From contig CAZDJK010000098.1 of the NCBI GenBank assembly GCA_964505725.1, forward strand, positions 1 through 23,209: DNA of 23,209 nucleotides. Reading direction: 5' to 3'. Under the pieces are notes generated by a model. That model searched no databases. It saw nothing but the letters and a program-made list of their open reading frames with translations, and was not told where the DNA came from. Origin of the DNA: CAVRJC01 sp964505725. GTDB lineage: Bacteria; Actinomycetota; Acidimicrobiia; IMCC26256; DASPTH01. This document shows, one piece after another, positions 8,547-14,528 of this stretch. Numbering within the stretch: position 1 is the first letter of the stretch; every line of letters begins with the position of its first letter. The position numbers were made by a program, and so were the translations under genes.

Positions 8547-8610
8547 TAGGCTGCTCGCCACCGAGATGACGTCGATTCTGTGCGCATCCGGCACGAGAAA
8601 GAAGAGTGGT
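8547..8610 (+). promoter_or_regulatory. Putative -10 element and leader of the cold-shock gene
   Basis: TAGGCT at 8547-8552 fits a TANNNT -10 box and would give a leader of about 50 bases before the TTG start at 8611. A purine-rich run (about 8596-8606) can serve as the Shine-Dalgarno. No clear -35 box was found. Confidence 0.3.
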
Positions 8611-8811
8611 TTGACTCAAGGTACCGTGAAGTTCTTCAACGCCGAGAAAGGCTTCGGCTTCATCTCACGCGAGGGCGGCGACGACGTGTTCGTCCACTTC
8701 TCCGCCATCCAGAGCAGTGGCTACAAGACGCTGAACGAGGGTCAGCGTGTCGAGTTCGACGTCGCGCCCGGACGAAAGGGCGAGGAAGCTCAGAACGTAC
8801 GCCCGATCTGA
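8611..8811 (+). CDS. Cold-shock domain protein (CspA family)
   Basis: A 66-residue single cold-shock domain. The RNP1-type motif KGFGFI and the RNP2-type motif DVFVHF are both intact, and GTVKFFNAEKG begins the first strand. It starts at TTG (8611) with a purine-rich stretch upstream; the open frame extends far upstream but the added sequence is not a recognisable protein. CspA-type proteins bind single-stranded RNA and DNA and act as RNA chaperones. The protein is a close paralogue of the cold-shock domain fused to the helicase at 21663-21863 (shared GTVKFFNAEKGFGFI, DVFVHFS, EGQRVEF and PGRKG blocks). A strong hairpin follows the stop codon. Confidence 0.93.
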   Translation: MTQGTVKFFNAEKGFGFISREGGDDVFVHFSAIQSSGYKTLNEGQRVEFDVAPGRKGEEAQNVRPI

Positions 8812-8818
8812 CGCGCGA

Positions 8819-8846
8819 GTGTGGTCGGGCGAATGCCCGGCCACAC
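8819..8846. terminator. Strong hairpin between convergent csp and NYN genes, likely terminator
   Basis: A 12-bp stem (8819-8830 with 8835-8846) with one G-U wobble and a GAAT loop lies between the cold-shock stop at 8811 and the stop of the convergent NYN gene at 8851. There is no T-run on either side, as is usual for actinobacterial hairpin terminators, so it may serve both directions. Confidence 0.7.
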
Positions 8847-8850
8847 GCCG

Positions 8851-9951
8851 TCAAGAGCGCGGCGTCGCGGCGTTCGGCGTTCCCTGCTCGACCGGGCGGA
8901 GCACGTAGTCGTCGGCTCGCTCGTCGAAGTCCATCTCGATGAGCCCGCGTGCGCGAGCCGCCTTCACGAACTGCAGGAACCCGCCGTACCCGAACCGCTT
9001 CTCGCTGAAATGCGGGTCGGTCCTCCTGAGCTGGGTCTTCAATCCTGAGAGGTGGGGAGGGTCCCCGCCCGCGGCGCTGAGCCGCTCGACGGTCGAGCGC
9101 AGCAGCTCGAACGAAGCATCCTCGTCCCCGGTGTCCCGGGGGAACTGCACCTCCGGATCGCCCTTCGCGCTCCCCTCGCTGAGATCGACCACTCCGGCCG
9201 TCGCGAGATTGCGCAGGAGCTCGCCGAAGCCGCGGAAGCCGTAGTCGGCCTCGTTGAAGGTTGGGTCCTTTCGCAGCATGGCGCGCTTGAGCATCGACGC
9301 CAGCACGGGTCCGTCACCCGAACGCGCCAATCCCGCGAGCGTCTGCGTCACCAGCACACCGAGCGCCGATTCGTCGGTGCGGCCGGTCGCCGCGCTCTCG
9401 TCGGCGAGGTCCGGTGCGGGGGCTGGCGCGGTCTGCGACGAGCCGCGCGACCCGCGGCGACGAACCACGGGCTCGACGCCCTCGAGTCGCTCGTAGAACA
9501 GGAACTCGTCGCACGCCGGTGGCAACAAGGCCGACGTGGACGCTTCGACTCCGACGCCGATGACCCGGCGGTTCAGCTCGCGGAGCTTGTGGACCAGCGG
9601 CGTGAAGTCGCTGTCACCGGTCCCGAGCACGAACGTGGTGATGTAGTCGCGCTCGAACGACAGCTCGATCGCGTCGACGGCCATCTTGATATCGGCCGCG
9701 TTCTTGCGCACGAGCCCCATGCGCTGGGGGATCTCGATGAGCTCGATCTGGTGACGCGTGAGCATCCGCATGTCGTCCCCGAAGCTGGACCAGTCGGCGT
9801 AGGCGCGTCGGACGACCACCCGCCCGCGCTCGGCCAGCGCGTCCGCGATCGGTCGGAAGTCGAAGTCGCGCCTTCCGAGCGCTTCGCGGGCCCCGATCGC
9901 GAGGTTCTCGTAGTCGAGGAAGAGCGCGATGCGCTCGTCGTCGGCGTTCAC
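8851..9951 (-). CDS. NYN-domain (PIN-like) ribonuclease with two OST-HTH/LOTUS-like domains
   Basis: A 366-residue protein. Residues 1 to about 160 form a NYN/LabA-like domain of the PIN nuclease superfamily, with acidic active-site candidates in ALFLDYENL, NAADIKMAVDAIEL and LGTGDSDFTPLV, and an IGVGVEAS strand. After a linker come two similar winged-helix units: VLVTQTLAGLARSGDG...YGFRGFGELLRNL, and LLRSTVERLSAAGGD...FGYGGFLQFVKAA. Both have the G-F/Y-x-x-F pattern of OST-HTH (LOTUS) domains, which bind RNA. The protein is probably an RNA-targeting nuclease. It starts with GTG (9951), overlapping the upstream small gene by four bases with GAGGAG before it, so translation is likely coupled. 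It is the last gene of a desaturase-led operon. Confidence 0.85.
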   Translation of the reverse strand: MNADDERIALFLDYENLAIGAREALGRRDFDFRPIADALAERGRVVVRRAYADWSSFGDDMRMLTRHQIELIEIPQRMGLVRKNAADIKMAVDAIELSFERDYITTFVLGTGDSDFTPLVHKLRELNRRVIGVGVEASTSALLPPACDEFLFYERLEGVEPVVRRRGSRGSSQTAPAPAPDLADESAATGRTDESALGVLVTQTLAGLARSGDGPVLASMLKRAMLRKDPTFNEADYGFRGFGELLRNLATAGVVDLSEGSAKGDPEVQFPRDTGDEDASFELLRSTVERLSAAGGDPPHLSGLKTQLRRTDPHFSEKRFGYGGFLQFVKAARARGLIEMDFDERADDYVLRPVEQGTPNAATPRS

Positions 9952-10115
9952 TCTCGGCTGCTCTCCTCGTCACCGGGATCTGCGTCGTCACCGGGATCCG
10001 CGGGGCGCTGCTCGGTGGCGCTCCCCTGGCGGCGGGCGCGCTTGGCCGCCTGCTTCTCCTGTCGCTTTCGCTCCTTCTGCAGCTTGTCGAAGCTGGTGCG
10101 TGATCGACCGCTCAC
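9948..10115 (-). CDS. Small Lys/Arg-rich protein, coupled to the NYN gene
   Basis: A 55-residue protein starting at GTG (10115) behind GGAGAGG. The first 30 residues are very basic and likely helical (SFDKLQKERKRQEKQAAKRA), and the last 20 are acidic (ADPGDDADPGDEESS). Short proteins of this composition are frequent hypothetical genes in actinobacteria; I know no function. Its stop overlaps the GTG start of the NYN nuclease by four bases, which argues that the gene is real and that the two are co-translated. A nucleic-acid-binding helper is possible but is inference from charge alone. Confidence 0.7.
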   Translation of the reverse strand: MSGRSRTSFDKLQKERKRQEKQAAKRARRQGSATEQRPADPGDDADPGDEESSRE

Positions 10116-10146
10116 GGATTGCCAACCTCTCCGTCGTGTTCGCCCG

Positions 10147-10416
10147 TCATGCGAACGCCGTTCGGCCCAGGAGGCGGAGAACCGCGTCCTCCAGCTCGAC
10201 CTCGACCGCGCCCACCGCGGTCTGGCCCCGTCGGGGATGCCCGCCGTCGATGAGCTTGACCCGGTACTCACCGGCCGCGGTGACGCCCGGGACTTCGTTC
10301 CCCGGCGTGCCCGCGCCGATCCACTCGGCCGAGTCCAGATCGTCGATCGTGAGCTCGAGATACACCGTGTCGTCCGCGCCGTCGAGCGACACGGTGCCGA
10401 CATAGTTCTCCGTCAT
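10147..10416 (-). CDS. Small hypothetical protein, beta-rich, 89 residues
   Basis: The sequence begins MTENYVGTVSLDGADD, with alternating hydrophobic residues that suggest beta strands (TVYLELTIDDL, YRVKLIDGG, GAVEVELEDAVLRLLG). I do not recognise a family. There is no signal peptide, membrane segment or cysteine. It lies 43 bases downstream of the desaturase stop and 31 bases upstream of the next small gene, all on the same strand, so it is probably part of that operon. The start ATG at 10416 has a GGGCGG stretch just upstream. The gap from 10417 to 10459 shows no terminator. Confidence 0.65.
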   Translation of the reverse strand: MTENYVGTVSLDGADDTVYLELTIDDLDSAEWIGAGTPGNEVPGVTAAGEYRVKLIDGGHPRRGQTAVGAVEVELEDAVLRLLGRTAFA

Positions 10417-10459
10417 CCGCCCGACCTTAGGGGAAGCCGCCGTCGGATCGGCGAACGGG

Positions 10460-11431
10460 TCAGCGGACCATGCGCCGAGCCGCAAGCTGAGCCGGGTCCG
10501 GCCACTGCACGTTCCGCGCCCAGCCCAGTCGCTCGAAGAGGCGTATGCAGGCGGCCGAGGTGTCGAGCTGTCCGCGGTCGACGCCGTGGCGGGCGAGCCG
10601 CGGAAAGGCATGGTGGTTGTTGTGCCACGACTCCCCCATCGTGAACAGCGCGAGCGCGGGAACGTTGGTGCTCGTGTCCCGCGTGGCGAACGATCTCGTC
10701 CCGAAGGTGTGACACACGGAGTTGATCGACCACGTGAAGTTGTGGCTGATCCCGATCCTGATGACACCGGCGATGAGCAACGCGCCGACGGCACCCGCGA
10801 GCGCCCCGGTCCACAGGTAGCCGATGGCGAACGGGACGGCCAGGGTCGCGATGCAGCACGGCACGAACATGCGGTCCACGAGCACGAGATCGGGATCCGC
10901 GAGCAGGTCGGGCGCGTACTGCTCACGGCACGTGGTCTCGCCCCGGAACGTCCATCCGATGTGCGCATGCCAGAAGCCGCGGGGTCCCCGAACCGCGGAC
11001 GGCCCGACCCAACTCGGCGAGTGAGGGTCGCCGACGCGGTCGGCGTACCGGTGGTGGCGTCGGTGGTCGGCCACCCACCCGATGAGCGAGCCCTGGAACG
11101 ACATCGACCCGGCGACCGCGAGGGCGATCTTGAGCGGGCGACACGCCTCGAAGCTGCGGTGGGTGAAGAGGCGGTGGAAGCCGATGGTGACGCCGTGGCC
11201 GATGACGGCGATGAAGATCGCGGCGAGCACGATGCCGAACCACGGGATCGAGTGGCCGACCGTGCGAATCACGACCATCGCGAGCACTACGGGAGGCGCG
11301 AAGGCGACGATCGCGGTCAACAGCTGGCGGTACCGGTCGGGCCGGGCGGGAGGGAGCGGGTCCGTCGCGTCGATTCCCGCCGCGGGCAGTGCCTGCGGAT
11401 TTCCCGGCTGCTCGAGAACGTCGCTCTGCAT
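10460..11431 (-). CDS. Acyl-CoA/stearoyl-type fatty acid desaturase (copy 1)
   Basis: A 323-residue membrane di-iron desaturase of the delta-9 type. The three histidine boxes are present: HRLFTH (86-91), HRRHH (123-127) and HNNHH (270-274). Hydrophobic spans at about 40-80, 102-120 and 190-228 fit the usual four membrane helices. The enzyme inserts a cis double bond in acyl chains using oxygen and an electron donor; no ferredoxin or reductase gene is adjacent. The start ATG (11431) has GAGG four bases upstream. That Shine-Dalgarno forms the 3' arm of a conserved hairpin, suggesting translational control. A TAGAGT (-10 type, minus strand 11518-11513) would give a leader of roughly 75 bases containing the element. 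The gene leads an operon with two small genes and the NYN nuclease. Confidence 0.93.
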   Translation of the reverse strand: MQSDVLEQPGNPQALPAAGIDATDPLPPARPDRYRQLLTAIVAFAPPVVLAMVVIRTVGHSIPWFGIVLAAIFIAVIGHGVTIGFHRLFTHRSFEACRPLKIALAVAGSMSFQGSLIGWVADHRRHHRYADRVGDPHSPSWVGPSAVRGPRGFWHAHIGWTFRGETTCREQYAPDLLADPDLVLVDRMFVPCCIATLAVPFAIGYLWTGALAGAVGALLIAGVIRIGISHNFTWSINSVCHTFGTRSFATRDTSTNVPALALFTMGESWHNNHHAFPRLARHGVDRGQLDTSAACIRLFERLGWARNVQWPDPAQLAARRMVR

Positions 11432-11479
11432 CGATCCTCACACGGTGTCGTCCGCACACCGCCGAGGTCCTGAGCAGTG
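11432..11479 (-). promoter_or_regulatory. Conserved 26-nt leader element with Shine-Dalgarno-sequestering hairpin, copy A
   Basis: The minus strand reads the 26-nt element (11479-11454; begins CACTGCT, ends GGTGTGC). The hairpin pairs CCTC (11467-11464) with GAGG (11439-11436) and CGGTGT (11461-11456) with ACACCG (11448-11443), around a 7-nt loop. GAGG is the Shine-Dalgarno of desaturase 1, four bases before its ATG. Confidence 0.75.
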
Positions 11480-11600
11480 ACGTGGGGGTTCCGCCACAAT
11501 CGTGGCCGCCGAACTCTAACCGATAGCCGGGACCAGGTTCGCGCACCGACCCGCCGACCCTCTGGTACGGTCGGGGCCTGGTCGTGCTGACGCGCGACAG

Positions 11601-11647
11601 GTGTGCACTGCTTCAGACCTCGGTGGTGTGCAGTCACCGAGGTTGGC
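11601..11647 (+). promoter_or_regulatory. Conserved 26-nt leader element with Shine-Dalgarno-sequestering hairpin, copy B
   Basis: The element occupies 11606-11631 on the plus strand. CCTCGGTG (11618-11625) pairs perfectly with CACCGAGG (11635-11642) across a 9-nt loop, and two more pairs (A-U, G-U) extend the stem. GAGG at 11639-11642 lies five bases before ATG 11648, the start of a short leader ORF ahead of the GAF-ANTAR gene. A TACGGT -10-type box is at 11566-11571. TGCAC (11604-11608) could instead pair with GTGCA (11628-11632), giving a mutually exclusive fold. Confidence 0.75.
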
Positions 11648-11719
11648 ATGCAGAACGAACGTCCCGGTTTCGAGCCTTCGCGTGGAGCGATCCGCGCGGG
11701 CGCCGGCGCGCGCCGCTAG
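11648..11719 (+). CDS. Putative 23-residue leader peptide ahead of GAF-ANTAR gene
   Basis: ATG at 11648, five bases after GAGG, opens a 23-codon frame (begins MQNERPGF, ends AGARR) ending with TAG at 11717-11719. It is rich in Arg, Gly and Ala. Its stop is two bases before the preferred GTG start (11722) of the regulator, so ribosomes finishing it could re-initiate there. The frame differs from that of the regulator. The alternative is that this is not translated and the regulator starts further upstream in its own frame. Confidence 0.45.
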   Translation: MQNERPGFEPSRGAIRAGAGARR

Positions 11720-11721
11720 CC

Positions 11722-12429
11722 GTGCAGCGCGAACGGCGCGAGTCGCTCCGCACCGAGCTGCGCTCCGAGCGCAGCGACGCCGGAGAGATCGGCGAACGCG
11801 TCTGTCTCGCCTGCATCGACCTCCTCGTCGTCGACGGCGCGGGCATCATGCTCGTCGACGGTGACGGTCACCTCAGCACCATGGGCGTCTCGGACCGGTC
11901 GGCGGCGCGGCTCGAGGATCTGCAGTTCGTGCTCGGGGAGGGTCCCGGTCTCGACGCGCACCGAAGCGGCCGGCCGGTCCTCGAACCCGACCTCCTCGGC
12001 GCCGCGGGGTCGCGATGGACTGCCTACGGTCCGGCCGCGGCCTCGGAGGGCATCGCCGCGGTCTTCGCGTTCCCGCTGCGGATCGGCGACGCCCGTCTCG
12101 GTGCGCTCACCGTCTATCGGCGCGTCCGTGGATCCCTCGAGGCCGAGCGGATCGAGAGCGCGGTCGAGCTGACGCAGTTCCTCTCCGATTCCTTGGTGTC
12201 GATGCAGGCGATCGCGGCGGACGGCACGGCACGGGGGATCGACCTGGCCGGCGGCTTGCGCGCCGGCGTGCACCAGGCCGCGGGGATGGTGTCCGAGCAG
12301 CTCGACATCGCCATCGGGGACGCGTTGGCCCGCCTCCGGGCGTATGCCTACGCTGCTGATCGGCCCATCGACGACGTCGCCCGCGACGTGGTCGACCACC
12401 GGCTGCGCATCGACCGTCCGCCCGAGTGA
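11722..12429 (+). CDS. GAF-ANTAR domain regulator, first of a tandem pair
   Basis: A 235-residue protein with an N-terminal GAF domain (about residues 15-165; GEGPGLDAHRSGRPV is the characteristic core) and a C-terminal ANTAR domain (HQAAGMVSEQL...RLRAYAYAADRPIDDVARDVV). ANTAR domains bind RNA hairpins and act as antiterminators or translational regulators; GAF domains sense ligands or redox state. Many actinobacterial relatives have Cys where this GAF core has Gly (GPGLD rather than GPCLD), so its ligand response may differ from that of its neighbour. GTG at 11722 is chosen because it lies just after the leader-peptide stop. In-frame GTG at 11626 or 11584 would add low-complexity Arg-rich sequence. 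Thirteen bases separate it from the next GAF-ANTAR gene. Confidence 0.85.
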   Translation: MQRERRESLRTELRSERSDAGEIGERVCLACIDLLVVDGAGIMLVDGDGHLSTMGVSDRSAARLEDLQFVLGEGPGLDAHRSGRPVLEPDLLGAAGSRWTAYGPAAASEGIAAVFAFPLRIGDARLGALTVYRRVRGSLEAERIESAVELTQFLSDSLVSMQAIAADGTARGIDLAGGLRAGVHQAAGMVSEQLDIAIGDALARLRAYAYAADRPIDDVARDVVDHRLRIDRPPE

Positions 12430-12442
12430 AGGAGCCTTCCGG

Positions 12443-13165
12443 GTGCCCGACAGTCAAGAGCTGTTGACGAGGACGTTCGTCGACATCGCCGACACCTTGG
12501 TCGCCGACTTCGACATCGTCGAGTTCCTCACGCTGCTCACGGCCCGATGTGTCGAGCTCTTCGATCTCGCGGCCTCGGGCATCCTGCTCGCCGATCCGGA
12601 GGGCAGCGTGAGCGTCGCCGCGTCGTCGGACGAGCGGATGCAGCTGCTCGAGCTCTTCGAGCTCCAACACGCCGAAGGGCCATGTCTCGACTGCTACCGG
12701 ACGGGCGCTGCGGTCCGTTGCGAGGACCTCGCCGCGGCTGGTGCACGGTGGCCCCGATTCACGCCCGAGGCGCGGTCCCGCGGCTTCGCCTCCGTGTACG
12801 CGCTGCCCATGCGCCTACGCGCGGAGGTGATCGGGTCGCTGAACCTGCTCCGGGCAGACCCTCACGGGCTCGCCCCGGGTGACCTCGTCGCCGCGCAGGC
12901 GCTCGCCGATGTCGCGACCATCGGGATCCTCCAGCACCGGGCCGCGCAAGAGCACCAACTCCTCGCCGAGCAGCTGCAGTACGCGTTGACGAGCCGAGTT
13001 CTCGTCGAGCAGGCGAAGGGAGTCGTGGCCGAGCACGCGCGCATCGGCGTGGACGAGGCCTTCGTGGCGCTCCGGCGCTACTCGCGCAACCAGAACCTCC
13101 GACTCGTCGACGTTGCTCGCTCCGTCGTCGAGCGAGCGCTTCCGGCTGCGAAGATCACCGCCTGA
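12443..13165 (+). CDS. GAF-ANTAR domain regulator, second of a tandem pair
   Basis: A 240-residue paralogue of the preceding gene, starting at GTG behind GAAGGAG (8 bases). The GAF domain covers about residues 20-165, with the core AEGPCLDCYRTGAAV, here with Cys present. The ANTAR domain covers about 178-235 (SRVLVEQAKGVVAEHARIGVDEAF...LRRYSRNQNLRLVDVARSVVE) and is a strong match to the family pattern. It is likely co-transcribed with the first regulator, and the two may form a heterodimer through the coiled ANTAR helices. RNA binding is the family expectation. The target is not known, but the repeated hairpin leaders next door are candidates by position. Confidence 0.93.
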   Translation: MPDSQELLTRTFVDIADTLVADFDIVEFLTLLTARCVELFDLAASGILLADPEGSVSVAASSDERMQLLELFELQHAEGPCLDCYRTGAAVRCEDLAAAGARWPRFTPEARSRGFASVYALPMRLRAEVIGSLNLLRADPHGLAPGDLVAAQALADVATIGILQHRAAQEHQLLAEQLQYALTSRVLVEQAKGVVAEHARIGVDEAFVALRRYSRNQNLRLVDVARSVVERALPAAKITA

Positions 13166-13177
13166 TCGACCATCGGC

Positions 13178-13267
13178 TACCGTCGGGTCGTCGGTACCTC
13201 GTTGCTCCAAGTGGCGCGCCGAGTCGAACACGCCATTCGCGGTCCAGCCTTCGCAGAAGGAGTTCCC
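13178..13267 (+). promoter_or_regulatory. Promoter/leader of DUF2630 unit 1
   Basis: TCGGCTACCGTC (about 13173-13184) contains TACCGT, a TANNNT -10 box at 13178-13183. The same 12-mer stands before the paralogous unit at 21923. The leader ends with AGAAGGAG, five bases before the leader-peptide ATG. Confidence 0.55.
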
Positions 13268-13306
13268 ATGCACGGGCGGTTCGATCATCCCAGGATCACG
13301 CCGTGA
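13268..13306 (+). CDS. 12-residue leader peptide overlapping DUF2630 gene 1
   Basis: ATG at 13268 behind a strong AGAAGGAG reads MHGRFDHPRITP and stops with TGA at 13304-13306. The TGA overlaps the GTG start (13303) of the DUF2630 gene. An equivalent 12-codon frame ending PRIVP, with the same stop/start overlap, precedes the paralogue at 21983. Equal length, the conserved P-R-I-x-P ending and the coupled stop argue that it is translated. Confidence 0.7.
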   Translation: MHGRFDHPRITP

Positions 13307-13560
13307 GCTCGGAAAGCGCCGCCGACGGCACGAACCTCGAGCGCCGGGTGAGCCGCCTCGCGACCGAGCGCACCGCCCTGTTCGGCAAGGCCGCAACCGC
13401 GGCCGGCCTGTCGAAGCCCGAGCACCAGCGCCTGAAGGCCATCGAGCACGAGCTCGACGAGTGCTTCGTCCTCCGCCGACAGCAGCGGGCGGCTCGTGAC
13501 GCCCGTCGCTTCTCGCGCGATCAGCCGATCCCGCGATCCGTCCCACGGCGCATCCCCTGA
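13303..13560 (+). CDS. DUF2630-like small protein, copy 1
   Basis: An 85-residue protein starting with GTG (13303). The core LERRVSRLATERTALFG...LSKPEHQRLKAIEHELDECFVLRRQQRAARDA matches the DUF2630 pattern: two helices, with an E-H-x-R-L-x-x-I/L-E-x-x-L-D-x-C-x-x-L-R-R-Q-R-A signature. Family members are 75-90 residues and of unknown function. The GTG lacks an independent Shine-Dalgarno of its own and is probably translated by coupling to the 12-codon leader. It is about 65% identical over the core to the protein at 22018-22269. It converges with desaturase 2; the 38-base gap shows no clear terminator. Confidence 0.83.
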   Translation: MSSESAADGTNLERRVSRLATERTALFGKAATAAGLSKPEHQRLKAIEHELDECFVLRRQQRAARDARRFSRDQPIPRSVPRRIP

Positions 13561-13598
13561 CCGAAAGGTCGTCGACGGAACTGCCCGCGGGTCGCTCG

Positions 13599-14528
13599 TC
13601 AGCGACAGGCGGCGAGCTGAGCTTCCGAGGGCCAGCGCACGTGGGTCGCCCACCCCAACCGCTCGAAGGCGCGGATCAACGCCGCCGACGGGTCGATCTG
13701 GTGCGGGAGTGCGCCGTGGCGCGCCGACGCCGGGTGCGCGTGATGGAAGTTGTGCCACGACTCGCCGAACGAGATGACGGCGAGCGGCGCGACGTTGGTG
13801 CTGTGGTCGGCGCGGGTTGCGGGCTGGTGCCCGAACATGTGGCACACCGAGTTCACGCTCCACGTGACGTGGTGGAGGAGAGCCATCCGCGCGATCCCTG
13901 CCCACAACAGCGCCGAGACGGCTCCGCTGATCGTGCCCGACCACGTCCAGCCCAAGAGGAACGGGAGGCCGAAGGAGCACACCACGAAGACCGGGAAGAG
14001 CCGGGTCAGGACCCGCTCGTCGCGGTCGCGGAGCAGGTCGGGGGCGTGACGCGCGGCGCAGGTCACGTCACCCGAGAACAGCCATCCGACGTGTGCGTGC
14101 ACCAGGCCGCGGACCTGACCGCCGATCCCGCTCCCCGAGGTGTGCGGCGAGTGCGGATCGCCCGCCTCGTCGCTGAAGAGATGGTGCCGCCGGTGATTCG
14201 CGACCCAGCTCACCGGCGAGCCCTCGACCGCCATCGAACCTGCGGCCGTCAACGCCACCTTCAGCCATCGGCTCGCGCGGAAGCTGCGATGGGTGAGGAG
14301 CCGGTGGTAGCCGACGGTCACACCGAAGCCGGTGACCACGTAGAACACCGTCGCGAGCACGAGGTCGTGCAGGTCCAACACGTGGCCCCACAGGAACGGC
14401 AACGCGAGGGCAAGGCCGAGCGGGGGCCCGACCACGATCAGCGTCGTCACGCTGCGTCCGGCCACCATGCTCAGGCGCCGCGAGGGCGTCGTGTGCGGCG
14501 CCGAGGCACGCGGGCCCGGAACGGTCAT
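13599..14528 (-). CDS. Acyl-CoA/stearoyl-type fatty acid desaturase (copy 2)
   Basis: A 309-residue paralogue of the desaturase at 10460-11431. Histidine boxes: HRLLTH (75-80), HRRHH (112-116) and HNFHH (259-263). The C-termini are also alike (AFERLGWATHVRWPSEAQLAA against LFERLGWARNVQWPDPAQLAA). Hydrophobic spans at about 27-70 and 173-215 are expected membrane helices. The ATG at 14528 overlaps the stop of the upstream membrane-protein gene (ATGA), so the two are translationally coupled. The pair is controlled by a transcript that carries copy C of the conserved hairpin element. Two desaturases with different histidine-box details may differ in chain length or double-bond position. Confidence 0.93.
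   Translation of the reverse strand: MTVPGPRASAPHTTPSRRLSMVAGRSVTTLIVVGPPLGLALALPFLWGHVLDLHDLVLATVFYVVTGFGVTVGYHRLLTHRSFRASRWLKVALTAAGSMAVEGSPVSWVANHRRHHLFSDEAGDPHSPHTSGSGIGGQVRGLVHAHVGWLFSGDVTCAARHAPDLLRDRDERVLTRLFPVFVVCSFGLPFLLGWTWSGTISGAVSALLWAGIARMALLHHVTWSVNSVCHMFGHQPATRADHSTNVAPLAVISFGESWHNFHHAHPASARHGALPHQIDPSAALIRAFERLGWATHVRWPSEAQLAACR

Noticed and set aside
7729..8610. Large N-terminal extension of the cold-shock protein
   Set aside because: It overlaps the phosphotransferase and ATPase genes in other frames. A TTG at 8611 gives the exact CspA size.
11606..11642. Classical ANTAR target RNA (two hexaloop hairpins with A1 and G4)
   Set aside because: The hairpin loops here are 7-11 nt and no paired hexaloops with that pattern were found. 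ANTAR control is kept only as a hypothesis from gene context.
13268..13306. Leader peptide as a frameshifted N-terminus of DUF2630
   Set aside because: Both loci have the same length and the same stop/start overlap, which would require identical frameshifts. The DUF2630 core is complete without it.
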